A DNA stretch of 37,619 bases from contig JAJFIJ010000107.1 in assembly GCA_021775105.1 (NCBI GenBank), forward strand, positions 1 to 37,619. The letters run 5' to 3'. The stretch is from Rhodospirillales bacterium. Lineage in GTDB: Bacteria > Pseudomonadota > Alphaproteobacteria > Rhodospirillales > Casp-alpha2. The notes under the pieces are model-generated. The model was not told where the DNA came from. It searched no databases and saw nothing but the letters and a program-made list of their open reading frames with translations. A program made the position numbers and the translations under genes. Of this stretch, positions 26,934-36,292 are shown piece after piece. Positions within the stretch are counted from its first letter, which is position 1. Each line of letters opens with the position of its first letter.

Positions 26934-28049
26934 ATGGCCATGACAGGCCGAAAACCATCACCTGAATCCGGCGATCTCCGCCGTGGCTGGACCACCGGGG
27001 CCTGTGCGACGGCGGCGACGGCAGCGGCCTGGCGCGCCCTGCTGACCGGGGTTTTTCCGAAAACCGTTACCATTCGCCTGCCGAGAGGTCAGCTGGTCGA
27101 GTTCGATCTGTTTTCAACCGAACTTGGCGACGGCTTTGCCCGCACCAGCGTGATCAAGGATGCCGGTGATGACCCGGATGTCACCCACCAGGCCGAAATC
27201 ATCGCTGAGGTCCGACACGGCGACCCCGAAACAGGGGTCCGTTTCCGGGCAGGCACCGGGGTCGGCACGGTAACTATGGCCGGCTTGCCGCTTGAGGTCG
27301 GTGAACCGGCGATCAATCCGGTTCCCCGGCAAATGATGGAGACGACGGTTCAGGAAATTGCCGCTGAATTCGCCGCCAATGGGGATGTTGAAATTACCCT
27401 GTCGATCCCCGGCGGAGAAAAACTGGCGGGAAAAACCATGAACGGTCGGCTGGGTATTCTGGGCGGCCTGTCGATCCTCGGGACCACCGGGATTGTTATC
27501 CCGTTTTCCTGTTCGTCATGGATTCATTCCATCCATCGGGGCATCGACGTCGCCTGCGCGGCAAACCTCGGCCATATCGCCGCGGCAACCGGATCGACAT
27601 CCGAAGCGGCTGTGCGCAAAAAATTCAATCTTTCCGAGCAGGGATTGATCGACATGGGTGATTTCGCCGGCGGGCTCCTGAAGTATCTTCGCAAACACCC
27701 GGTTCCCCGACTGACGCTTGCCGGCGGGTTTGGCAAACTGGGCAAACTGGCGCAGGGGCATCTCGATCTTCACTCGTCGCGCTCACGTCTTGACATGGAC
27801 CATCTGGCGGCAATGGCAAAAGACGCAGGTGCGGACCGTGACCTCATCGCCGCCATCAGGGCTGCCAACACCGGACTTGAAGCTTTGCAGCTTTGCCAGA
27901 AAGCGGGCGTTCCCGTTGCCCGTCAGGTTGCCGTTCGCGCCCGCGAAGTCGCCATGGCGGCACTGGCAGGAGATACCGAGGTTGATGTTCTGGTCTATGA
28001 CCGCGAGGGCAATCAGGTCGGACAATCAGGCGGAGGTGCAGAGGAATGA
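26934..28049 (+). CDS. cbiD: Cobalt-precorrin-5B (C1)-methyltransferase
   Basis: LRRGWTTGACATAATAAAWRALLTG, VGTVTMAGLPLEVGEPAINPVPRQM, GTTGIVIPFSCSSWIHSIHRGIDVACA. Confidence 0.93.
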   Translation: MAMTGRKPSPESGDLRRGWTTGACATAATAAAWRALLTGVFPKTVTIRLPRGQLVEFDLFSTELGDGFARTSVIKDAGDDPDVTHQAEIIAEVRHGDPETGVRFRAGTGVGTVTMAGLPLEVGEPAINPVPRQMMETTVQEIAAEFAANGDVEITLSIPGGEKLAGKTMNGRLGILGGLSILGTTGIVIPFSCSSWIHSIHRGIDVACAANLGHIAAATGSTSEAAVRKKFNLSEQGLIDMGDFAGGLLKYLRKHPVPRLTLAGGFGKLGKLAQGHLDLHSSRSRLDMDHLAAMAKDAGADRDLIAAIRAANTGLEALQLCQKAGVPVARQVAVRAREVAMAALAGDTEVDVLVYDREGNQVGQSGGGAEE

Positions 28050-28795
28050 ACAAAAGGGTTTTGATCCTTGGCGGTACTGGAGAGGCGGCAAAGCTGGCCC
28101 GGCGGCTTGATCCGGAAATCCCGGAAAGCGTCGAGGTCATCACCTCTCTCGCCGGGCGAACAAAAAATCCGCCGGACCTGCCGGGCAGGGTCATCAGTGG
28201 CGGATTTGGCGGCACTCAGGGCCTGAAAACCTTTATCGAACAGGAAGGCATCACGCTTGTCATCGATGCAACCCACCCGTTTGCCGAAACCATTTCCGAC
28301 AGCGCCAATGTCGCCTGCACGGTGACCGACACGCCGCGTATGACACTGGCGCGCCCGGAATGGAGGTTGCCACCGGACGGCAAATGGCTGGAAGTCGATG
28401 ACATGGCAGCCGCCAGTGAGGCCATCCGCGCCTTTGCCAAACGCACCTTCCTGACCATCGGCACACGCGGGCTGGATGCTTTTTCTGACCACGACGAGAT
28501 GTGGTTTCTGGTTCGCCTGATCGAGGAGCCGGATAATCCACTGCCGCTCAAGGATTACCTAATCATCACCGGACGCCCGCCTCATGATCTTGAGGCGGAA
28601 CGTCAACTGATCACGGATTACAACATCGATTGTCTGGTCTCCAAACATGCAGGCGGCGCGGCAACAGAAGGCAAAATCCGCGCCGCCCTCGCGGCCCAAA
28701 TTCCCATCGTCCTGATCCGCCGCCCGCCACGCCTGCCCGGTCACTGGACGGAATCACTGGAGGACTGCGTTGAATGGATAATGAAACAACTCTGA
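28046..28795 (+). CDS. cobK: Cobalt-precorrin-6A / precorrin-6A reductase
   Basis: RVLILGGTGEAAKLARRL, VIDATHPFAETISDSA, FLTIGTRGLDAF, CLVSKHAGGAATEGKIRAA. Confidence 0.92.
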   Translation: MNKRVLILGGTGEAAKLARRLDPEIPESVEVITSLAGRTKNPPDLPGRVISGGFGGTQGLKTFIEQEGITLVIDATHPFAETISDSANVACTVTDTPRMTLARPEWRLPPDGKWLEVDDMAAASEAIRAFAKRTFLTIGTRGLDAFSDHDEMWFLVRLIEEPDNPLPLKDYLIITGRPPHDLEAERQLITDYNIDCLVSKHAGGAATEGKIRAALAAQIPIVLIRRPPRLPGHWTESLEDCVEWIMKQL

Positions 28796-28804
28796 GGTCG
28801 ACGA

Positions 28805-29239
28805 ATGCAAGCTGATACGTCCGAACCAAAAGCAGGTGGCTGTCTGTGTGGTGCCGTGCGCTATGAAATTCACGGGCCGTTGCGCGATGTCGTCAACTGC
28901 CACTGCGCCATGTGCCGGAAACTGCATGGTGCCTTCGGGGCCCACAGCAAGGCCCTGAAAACAGACATCAAACTTATCGCCGATGAGGGTCTCAAATGGT
29001 ATGCCACCTCATCCATCGCCCGGCGCGGCTTCTGCGGAACCTGTGGCAGCAACCTGTTCTGGGAACCGCACACACAGCCCGCAACCGGCATCCTCGCCGG
29101 AACGCTCGACCCGCCGACCGACCTCAAAACCATCGGCCATATCTTCACCGCCGAGAAAGCTGATTTTTACGAGATCACGGATGACGCACCGCAGTTTGAA
29201 GGGTCGTCGGAAGGAAAGCTGGAGGGCGATTGCCTTTAG
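28805..29239 (+). CDS. GFA (glutathione-dependent formaldehyde-activating) family protein
   Basis: GGCLCGAVRYEIHGPLRDVVNCHCAMCRKLHGAFGAHSKA, RGFCGTCGSNLFWE. Confidence 0.92.
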   Translation: MQADTSEPKAGGCLCGAVRYEIHGPLRDVVNCHCAMCRKLHGAFGAHSKALKTDIKLIADEGLKWYATSSIARRGFCGTCGSNLFWEPHTQPATGILAGTLDPPTDLKTIGHIFTAEKADFYEITDDAPQFEGSSEGKLEGDCL

Positions 29240-30006
29240 GACCCTGCTGTTTTCTTCGGCCTTAACACATGGTGATGGTCGGGCGCGTAGAGGCGGCTGT
29301 CGTCGAAGCTTTCGGGGTCGATGACATGGCCGACCAGAATCAGCGCGGTGCGGGTGATGCCTGAACCTTTTACCAGATCACGGATGGTTTTGAGCGTGCC
29401 CTTGATGATCTGCTCGTCGGGCCAGCTGACACGGTAGACGACGGCGACCGGGCAGTCTTCGCCGTAATGGGGCACCAGATCGCGAACGACATTGGCGAGG
29501 TTGTTGACCGACAGGTGAATGGCGAGGGTGGCGCGGCTTTTGCCGAGATTTTCCAGCTCCTCGCCTTCCGGCATGGCCGAGCTGCGCATCGCCGTGCGGG
29601 TCAGGATAATCGTCTGGCTGACGTTGGGGAGGGTCAGTTCCGTTTGCAGCGAAGCGGCAGCAGCGGCGTAGGCGGAAACGCCCGGCGTAATATCGTAGGC
29701 AATGCCAAGATCGTCGAGCCGGCGCATCTGCTCGGCAATCGCCCCGTAGAGCGACGGGTCGCCGGAGTGAACGCGGGCCACGTCATTCCCGGCGTCACGC
29801 GCGGTTATCATTTCGTCAATGATCTCATCAAGGTTCATCGGTGCCGTATCGAGCACGCGCGCACTGTCACCGGCTTCGGCGATAATCGCTTCCGGCACCA
29901 GTGACCCGGCATACAGCACGACCGGGGCGTTGCGGATAATTTCAAGCCCGCGCACCGTAATCAGATCAGGTGCACCCGGACCGGCACCTATAAAATGGAC
30001 GATCAT
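29236..30006 (-). CDS. cobM: Precorrin-4 C11-methyltransferase
   Basis: VHFIGAGPGAPDLITVRGLEIIRNAPVVLYAGSLVPEAII, VHSGDPSLYGAIAEQMRRL. Confidence 0.94.
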   Translation of the reverse strand: MIVHFIGAGPGAPDLITVRGLEIIRNAPVVLYAGSLVPEAIIAEAGDSARVLDTAPMNLDEIIDEMITARDAGNDVARVHSGDPSLYGAIAEQMRRLDDLGIAYDITPGVSAYAAAAASLQTELTLPNVSQTIILTRTAMRSSAMPEGEELENLGKSRATLAIHLSVNNLANVVRDLVPHYGEDCPVAVVYRVSWPDEQIIKGTLKTIRDLVKGSGITRTALILVGHVIDPESFDDSRLYAPDHHHVLRPKKTAGS

Positions 30007-30024
30007 ATCAATTTTGTTTCCCGT

Positions 30025-30750
30025 TTATTTTTGGCCCGTGACCACATCACGAAGAACATCAAGAATGATCCCGGTTGCCTGATCAACAAGCACCACATCA
30101 TTACCGGCAATCACCCGCTCGGTTCCCGTCTGTTCAGGTGGAAGCTGGGTATTCAGATCACCGGGCAAGTCGCGTTTTGCCAGTCCGGGCGGCAGCCGAC
30201 CATTTTTGTCGAGCTGCTTTTGCAGTCCCGGCGGCAAGGATTTGCGTTTGGCCAGACCGGCGGGCATCTTCTTGTTTTTGTTTTTTCCCTTACCTTTATC
30301 TTTCTTGCCCTTGTCCTTCTTGCTTTTCTTGTCTTTCTTTTTGCTTTTGTCTTTCCCGGTTTTCCCGCCTTCTCCGCCCTCTGCACCTTCCGGCCCCTGT
30401 TCGCTGGACGTGGAGGTCGAGCTGGAGGTGGTCGTGGAAGAAGACCCTGACGTCGTCTGCCCGACAACGGTATCAAGCACCTGCTTCAGGACCTGTCCGG
30501 TGGCCGTTGAAACCGTATCCGTCGCCGTTGTTGTTGATGTCGCGCTGTGACCGAAGAACCCTTCAATGATTTTTTTCTCTGCCGCACTGAACAGGACTTG
30601 TCCCAACTGCTGACCGGTCGACTGGACAACGGAGCCTGTCGCGTTTTTTGGCGGCGGCGGGGTTGACTGGGCCAGCGCCGGCGAGACCAGAAAAGACGAT
30701 AACAATAGGACGGATAAACGCTGCATAATGATTTTCCTGTTATTGTTCAA
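30025..30750 (-). CDS. Exported Lys-rich protein with CigR/RcnB-like C-terminus
   Basis: Signal peptide (MQRLSVLLLSSFLVSPALAQS), Ser/Thr/Lys-rich linker, then PPGL/AGLAK repeats (MPAGLAKRKSLPPGLQKQLDKNGRLPPGLAKRDLPGDL) and ERVIAGNDVVLVDQATGIILDVLRDV. Confidence 0.6.
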   Translation of the reverse strand: MNNNRKIIMQRLSVLLLSSFLVSPALAQSTPPPPKNATGSVVQSTGQQLGQVLFSAAEKKIIEGFFGHSATSTTTATDTVSTATGQVLKQVLDTVVGQTTSGSSSTTTSSSTSTSSEQGPEGAEGGEGGKTGKDKSKKKDKKSKKDKGKKDKGKGKNKNKKMPAGLAKRKSLPPGLQKQLDKNGRLPPGLAKRDLPGDLNTQLPPEQTGTERVIAGNDVVLVDQATGIILDVLRDVVTGQK

Positions 30751-30758
30751 GGCAACTG

Positions 30759-32546
30759 CTATGCCATTTTAGCCGCATATCCTCGCGGGGTATAGACACG
30801 CGGGTTTCCACCGAGGTTTATCAACCGGCTTTGTGAATTGCCGACCATCACCAGCGTCAGCATATCGGCGTGATCCGGCGTCAGTTCACCCAGCGTAATA
30901 TAGGTAACGGTCTCTTCAATACGACCGAGGTTGCGGGCCAGCATCACCGGGGTTTCCGCCGGACGTCTGATGAGCAACGTATCGCGGGCGATTTCAAGCT
31001 GATGACGGCGGCGTTTCGAAACCGGGTTATAAAAAGCAACAACAAAATCACCCTCGGCGGCAGCTTTCAGGCGACGCTCGATCTCTTCCCAGGGCGTCAG
31101 CAGATCAGACAGGGAAATGGTGCAGAAATCATGGCCAATCGGCGCGCCAATGCGGGACGCTGCGGCCTGAATGGCACTGACACCCGGTTCGACCTCTATC
31201 AGGGTGCGATTCCAGTCGGCGCGGTTTTCACGGTCGATCAATTCGAATACCAGCGTCGCCAGTGCATAGATACCGGCGTCGCCCGAGCAGACCAGCGCCA
31301 CGTCCCGCCCTTCGCCAGCCAGATCGAGTGCTTTCCTGACCCGGTCTTCTTCCTGGGCCAGTTCAGACATGTGTTGTGTTTTCCCGGCAATCAGATCGCC
31401 CAGCAGATCGAGATACAGTTTATACCCAACAACATCTTCCGCCCGCGTCACGGCCTTGGTGACCGCCGGTGTGCGCCAGTCCGACTTGCCGGGGCCAATG
31501 CCGACAACCGAAAGCCGCCCGCGTCGTCGACCAATTGATTGGGCATTTATATTCCCGTCCGCCAGACCAATGGCCACGGTGGCGCGTTTTGATTTTGTCT
31601 TGGCGACAATCAATTCACCCGCCTCACCTGCAGCCGCCAGCGCCGCACCTTCCGATACCCCGTGACACCCAACTTCGGCGAACACCACGTCGGACGGATT
31701 GATCAAACGCGCAGACTGACGCTCCAGTTCTTCAGCCGGGAAAAACCGGGCCGGAACACCGAGATGATCGGCCAGCGCATGGACGGCATTCTCATCCATC
31801 TTGACGTCAATGGAGGCAACGCAGGCAATCGCCTGGTTTGTCAGCCCATGATCTTCAAGCGTTTTCTCGGCCAGCCCGATCAGTTCATCCGCATCCGTAT
31901 TGCGCTCACAACCGACACCGAGCGCGAGCACCGGCGGGTGCAGGGTAAATTCTTCGGCGGCTTTCTTATGGGAAACGCGGATCACACGCTCAGCGGAATC
32001 GGAAACCGGCATTGCGCTTTGACTGAGCCACCCGGCATCCCCGGCCTGCACATCCAGTTTTACCGGCTCCCCCGCCAGAACCGCAGCCATGATGTCCCTG
32101 GCCTTTCCGGGGTTGCTGACGTGCCATCCGACCGGTGGATCATCAAGCGCGACCCCGAAGGCAACGTCTCCCGCCGTCGTCAATGCCGGATGCCCTCTGG
32201 TCAATTTCGCCAACTCCTGAGCCAACCGGTTGGCCCCGTGATGCCCACCGAGCAGGGGAACGATACTGGCCCCGTTTTCCGAAATGGCGAGAACCGGCGG
32301 TTCCACTGTTTTATCGGCGAGCAATGGAGCGACAGCGCGGACCAGAATTCCGGCGGCACAAATACCGACAATGGTCTGGCCGGTTTTAAAGAGGTCCTGA
32401 AAATGCGTGATGGTGTCATCGAAAATCTGGTCGGCATTTTCGACCCGGCCCCGGCGACCGTGCACGACGGCACCGGGGAAAGTCGGGATCAGAAATTTTG
32501 CCAGTTCGGCACCGCGTTCTGTCAGGGCAACAAAGACGATGCTCAT
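30759..32546 (-). CDS. cobJ: CbiG-CobJ fusion: cobalt-precorrin-5A hydrolase-like + precorrin-3B C17-methyltransferase
   Basis: N-terminal CbiG-type region (GICAAGILVRAVAPLLADK...LGVGCERNT...VVFAEVGCHGVSEGAAL) followed by methyltransferase (LSVVGIGPGKSDWRTPAVTKAV, CSGDAGIYALATLVFEL, AFYNPVSKRRRHQLEIA). Confidence 0.92.
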   Translation of the reverse strand: MSIVFVALTERGAELAKFLIPTFPGAVVHGRRGRVENADQIFDDTITHFQDLFKTGQTIVGICAAGILVRAVAPLLADKTVEPPVLAISENGASIVPLLGGHHGANRLAQELAKLTRGHPALTTAGDVAFGVALDDPPVGWHVSNPGKARDIMAAVLAGEPVKLDVQAGDAGWLSQSAMPVSDSAERVIRVSHKKAAEEFTLHPPVLALGVGCERNTDADELIGLAEKTLEDHGLTNQAIACVASIDVKMDENAVHALADHLGVPARFFPAEELERQSARLINPSDVVFAEVGCHGVSEGAALAAAGEAGELIVAKTKSKRATVAIGLADGNINAQSIGRRRGRLSVVGIGPGKSDWRTPAVTKAVTRAEDVVGYKLYLDLLGDLIAGKTQHMSELAQEEDRVRKALDLAGEGRDVALVCSGDAGIYALATLVFELIDRENRADWNRTLIEVEPGVSAIQAAASRIGAPIGHDFCTISLSDLLTPWEEIERRLKAAAEGDFVVAFYNPVSKRRRHQLEIARDTLLIRRPAETPVMLARNLGRIEETVTYITLGELTPDHADMLTLVMVGNSQSRLINLGGNPRVYTPRGYAAKMA

Positions 32547-33250
32547 TCACCCGCTCCGGCTTCGGCGTGGCGGACAAGGATCATCGAGAAATAGGGGGCG
32601 ATGGCATCGCCCAGTTCATCAAGTCTGCGGACTTTCTGATTTTTCATGCTGGCATGTTCCACGTAAAAGGCATGTTCACTGAGGTCGAGATCATTGAGGA
32701 TGCGGCAAACTTTTTTCAGATGCCGTCCGATTTTCATCACGGCGACGGCCTCTGATTCAGCGATGCGGCGCTTCAAATCTTCGTCGTCAAGGGTCGCCGG
32801 AATGAGACTGAGAACCTGACTGCGCGAAACAAGCGGAACGCCCGCCGCCGCCGCGCAGGCACCAACCGATGAGACGCCGGGGACTACCTCAATCGGAAAA
32901 TCTTCGGCAAGGCGCGAAAACACATACATGAAAGACCCATACAAAAACGGATCACCCTCACAAAGCACGGCAACATCGCGTCCGGCACTCAGGTGCCCGG
33001 CAATTTCTTTTGAATAATGATCATACACGTCATGGGCGGGGAACTGTCCGGCGACCATCGGGGTGCGGATGATAATCTCTTGACGACCGTCCGGGATATG
33101 CGGCGCAGCAATGGCGCGGGCCAGACTGTCGCCGGTATCAGGGGCCGGGTAGGCAATGACCGGTGACTGGGCGATCAACCGCACCGCCTTCAACGTTAGA
33201 AGCTCCGGGTCACCCGGCCCGACGCCAAGTCCATAAAGCGTGCCGGTCAT
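32543..33250 (-). CDS. cobI: Precorrin-2 C20-methyltransferase
   Basis: LYGLGVGPGDPELLTLKAVRLIAQSPVIAYPAP, VLCEGDPFLYGSFMYVFSRL, VPGVSSVGACAAAAGVPL. Confidence 0.94.
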   Translation of the reverse strand: MTGTLYGLGVGPGDPELLTLKAVRLIAQSPVIAYPAPDTGDSLARAIAAPHIPDGRQEIIIRTPMVAGQFPAHDVYDHYSKEIAGHLSAGRDVAVLCEGDPFLYGSFMYVFSRLAEDFPIEVVPGVSSVGACAAAAGVPLVSRSQVLSLIPATLDDEDLKRRIAESEAVAVMKIGRHLKKVCRILNDLDLSEHAFYVEHASMKNQKVRRLDELGDAIAPYFSMILVRHAEAGAGE

Positions 33251-34467
33251 TGTTTTTGTGCTTTCACTTGCAAGACATCCATAAGCGGACGGAGCGCCGT
33301 CATGCTGCCAACGGCACCGGACCGGGCAACCGATATTCGCGTCAGGTCACCGCCGTGGGTTTTCTGAAATTCCATCAGTGAGATGTGTGCTTCCACCGTC
33401 ACGCCATTGGCAACCAGTCGACCGCCGGTACGCAAACGATCCCAGCAGGCGTTCATCAAACCCCGGTCACTGACCCCTCCACCGACAAAAATCGCGTCCG
33501 GCGCATCTTCAACTTCGGCCATCTTTGCCTCAGCGTTGCCTTGAAGCACCTGAAGCCGGGGCACGCCCAGGTTCGCGGCGTTGCGGGAAATGACCTGACA
33601 TTTTTCTGCATCCGTCTCAATCGCAATTGCCTTGAGCGACGGATCACTGCGCAACCACTCGATCCCGACCGCCCCCGATCCGGCACCGACATCCCAAAGT
33701 ACTTCCCCCGGCATCGGTGCCAGCAGGGCAAGTGTCGCCGCCCGGACTTCGCGTTTTGTGATTTTGCCATCATGTTCGAAAGCCGCTTCCGGCAGTCCCG
33801 CCAGTCGGGACCAGTAAACGGCATCCGGTCCGGCCACACATTCAAGGGCGATGGTATTGAGATCAACCGTTTGGCCGGGTGCCCAGTCGGCGGCTGTCCC
33901 TTTTATATGATTTTCAAGTTCGCCACCCATGTGTTCGAACACGTGAAGCACACTTTCGCCAAATCCTTTATCGACAAGCAGCCGGGCAAGGTCGCCGGGC
34001 GTCGTGCCATCCCGGCTGAGGATCAGAAGCTTTGTATTGGGCGCAAGATATAAATTGATCACGTCCAGCGGGCGCCCGTGGACGGTAACCTGTTGAACAT
34101 CCGGCAACGACCAGCCCATGCGCGAAGCCGCCAGACTGAACGCGCCGGGGGCCGGAATAACCGTCATCTCTTCGGCGGCGAAGCGTTTGCGCAACGTTGA
34201 CCCGGCACCGAAATTCATCGGATCGCCGGACGCCAGAACAACGACGTTTTTCTGTTTGTAGGCATCGAGCTCCTCGACGGCGTTAAAAAAACCCTTGCCC
34301 CAGTCCATGCGCTCGGCGCCATAATCCGCCACCTTGGCGAGATGACGACTGCCGCCGACAAGAATTTCCGCATTCCTGATCAGGTCGACAGATGACGCGG
34401 GCAAACTGTCCAGCCCGTCTTCGCCAATGCCAATCACCGTCAGCCAGCGTTTCGTGCCAGAACTCAT
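33247..34467 (-). CDS. cobL: Precorrin-6Y C5,15-methyltransferase (CbiE-CbiT fusion)
   Basis: VIGIGEDGLDSLPASS, LVGGSRHLAKV (CbiE part); LLAPMPGEVLWDVGAGSGAVGIEWLR, AIFVGGGVSDRGLMNACWDRL (CbiT part). Confidence 0.94.
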   Translation of the reverse strand: MSSGTKRWLTVIGIGEDGLDSLPASSVDLIRNAEILVGGSRHLAKVADYGAERMDWGKGFFNAVEELDAYKQKNVVVLASGDPMNFGAGSTLRKRFAAEEMTVIPAPGAFSLAASRMGWSLPDVQQVTVHGRPLDVINLYLAPNTKLLILSRDGTTPGDLARLLVDKGFGESVLHVFEHMGGELENHIKGTAADWAPGQTVDLNTIALECVAGPDAVYWSRLAGLPEAAFEHDGKITKREVRAATLALLAPMPGEVLWDVGAGSGAVGIEWLRSDPSLKAIAIETDAEKCQVISRNAANLGVPRLQVLQGNAEAKMAEVEDAPDAIFVGGGVSDRGLMNACWDRLRTGGRLVANGVTVEAHISLMEFQKTHGGDLTRISVARSGAVGSMTALRPLMDVLQVKAQKQ

Positions 34468-35135
34468 GTCATGTCTCCGGCAATGGCGTTGATCGCGGCG
34501 GCGGCGATAGCGCTGCCGCCGCGGCGACCGAGCAAGGTCATGTAGGGGATGTCGCCAGCGTGATCGACCAGCGCCTGCTTTGATTCGGCGGCACCGATAA
34601 ACCCGACCGGAAAGCCCAGAACAAGCGCCGGTTTAGGGCCGCCTTCGGCGATACTTTCAAGCAAACGGAACAGAGCCGTCGGCGCATTGCCAATAACAAC
34701 GATGGCACCTCCAAGTTGATCGCGCCAGAGATCGACGGCTGCGGCGGACCGGGTCGTTGCCATTTCCGTCGCCATTGACGGCACGGCAGGGTCGTTCAGG
34801 GTACAGATGACCGCATTGTCGTTGCCGAGGCGTTTACGGATAATTCCGGAGCCGACCATTTCCGCGTCGACGAATACAGGACGACCGGCATCGAGTGCCG
34901 TCACGCCCGCAGCAACCGCACCTTCACTGACCCGAACGTCAGCGGCAATATCGGTCATGCCACAGGCGTGGATCAGGCGGACGACAACTTTTATTTGCTG
35001 ATCAGAGAACCGGCCCAGGTCCGCCTCGGCGCGGACGGTGGCGAACGAGCGCCGGTAAATTTCTTCCGGGTCACGAATGTAGTCAAACACAGGCCTCTGC
35101 TCCGGCATCACGGGTTCAGTCTTTATCTGATCCAT
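34464..35135 (-). CDS. cobH: Precorrin-8X methylmutase
   Basis: FDYIRDPEEIYRRSFATVRAEADLGRF, IHACGMTDIAADVRVSEGAV, GNAPTALFRLLESIAEG, GFIGAAESKQAL. ATG at 35135 (MDQIKTEPVMPEQ) preferred; upstream codons are the out-of-frame His-tail of CbiX. Confidence 0.93.
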   Translation of the reverse strand: MDQIKTEPVMPEQRPVFDYIRDPEEIYRRSFATVRAEADLGRFSDQQIKVVVRLIHACGMTDIAADVRVSEGAVAAGVTALDAGRPVFVDAEMVGSGIIRKRLGNDNAVICTLNDPAVPSMATEMATTRSAAAVDLWRDQLGGAIVVIGNAPTALFRLLESIAEGGPKPALVLGFPVGFIGAAESKQALVDHAGDIPYMTLLGRRGGSAIAAAAINAIAGDMT

Positions 35136-36105
35136 GCGCGTGCCCATGATCATGTGAATGCCCGTGTGAATGCCCATGCCCATGACCGTGCCCGTTATGC
35201 ACACCGTGATCATGCGCACCATGTCCATCGGTGCCAATTCCCATAACATGATGATGGTGACCAACCTGCGCCGCACCCTGATCATCTTCATAGCCGATAA
35301 TCTGTTCGCGGTACTTGCAGAGCTGGCAGTTCATGTTGTTGGTACCATTCAGCGCCTCGTCAATGCGGTCGGCAAAACAGTCAAGAAGCTGTTCATGGTC
35401 GTTCAGGTAGGAGGCGTTGATCACCTCGACATCCGGGTTCGATGCCGCCGCTTCATCGGCCCAGGTGTAAATCCGTCTGACCAGAATGCCGGTGAACAGA
35501 AAATACGGGAAAACGATGATCCGCTTGTACCCCAGCTTCAGGGCATGGCGCAGGCCTTCATCGACAAGCGGATAAGCAACACCGGAATAACTGACTTCGG
35601 CCCAGCCAAACCCCATGCCTTCCCAGAGCATCCGGGCGACCTTGTTGACATTGGAATTGGCATCCGGATCATTGGTGCCGCGACCAACGACCATCAGCAG
35701 GGTGTCTTTGCGCGATACGTCTTTGCCGGATGTTTTTTCAGCTTCCTCGATACGGTCCCGCGCTGCTGCAAGCAGTTTCGAATCGATCGCCAGTTCGCGT
35801 GCGAAGACCAGTTCGAGGTCCGGGTTTTCGGCTGCGTAGTTATTGATTTCCGACGGTAGATCATTTTTCACATGGCCTGCGGCAAACAGCATGCCGGGCA
35901 GACAGATAATCTTTTCCGCGCCGCGTTCTTTAAGCTTGTCGAGACCTTCGCGAAGGATCGGTGTGGCGAATTCAAGAAAGCCGCTCTCGACATCGTAATC
36001 CGGAAGGCGTTTCCTCATATGAACAGCGAGGGTGTTGAATTCTTCTACAGCAGCGTCGTCACGGCTGCCGTGGCCGCAAATCATTACGGCGGTATTGTCT
36101 GTCAT
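35116..36105 (-). CDS. cbiX: Sirohydrochlorin cobaltochelatase (CbiX) with MxCxxC motif and His-rich C-terminal tail
   Basis: TAVMICGHGSRDDAAVEEFNTLA, IICLPGMLFAAGHVKNDLPSEI, MNCQLCKYREQIIGYEDD, HDHGVHNGHGHGHGHSHGHSHDHGHAHGSDKD. Confidence 0.93.
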   Translation of the reverse strand: MTDNTAVMICGHGSRDDAAVEEFNTLAVHMRKRLPDYDVESGFLEFATPILREGLDKLKERGAEKIICLPGMLFAAGHVKNDLPSEINNYAAENPDLELVFARELAIDSKLLAAARDRIEEAEKTSGKDVSRKDTLLMVVGRGTNDPDANSNVNKVARMLWEGMGFGWAEVSYSGVAYPLVDEGLRHALKLGYKRIIVFPYFLFTGILVRRIYTWADEAAASNPDVEVINASYLNDHEQLLDCFADRIDEALNGTNNMNCQLCKYREQIIGYEDDQGAAQVGHHHHVMGIGTDGHGAHDHGVHNGHGHGHGHSHGHSHDHGHAHGSDKD

Positions 36106-36292
36106 GTCGCCTGGTCCTTGCCTCTGAGCGTTTACGTACCGACAACGAAAACCGTCGCGCGGTGCCGTCAGAACTGGTCATCGCCTCCGGCTCATCAAGC
36201 CCGCGCACATTAAAGGAGATGATCGGTTAAACAAAGACAGAAAACGACGTTATCTGATTTACAAACGCCACCTGTTGGCGTCAGTTACGATT

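Noticed and set aside
30206-30550. Very hydrophobic plus-strand ORF (FLFLFFPLPLSFLPLSFLLFLSFFLLL)
   Set aside because: Antisense of the Lys/Ser-rich codons of the 30025-30750 protein; typical artefact of AAG/AAA-rich coding DNA.
35136-35291. N-terminal extension of the cobH ORF (MKMIRVRRRLVTIIMLWELAPMDMVRMITVCITGTVMGMG...)
   Set aside because: This is an out-of-frame reading of the CbiX His-rich tail; the precorrin-8X methylmutase homology begins after Met at 35135.
24228-36105. Cobalamin riboswitch anywhere in the B12 region
   Set aside because: No B12-box-like sequence found by eye upstream of cbiD or cbiX; needs an Infernal search to be certain.
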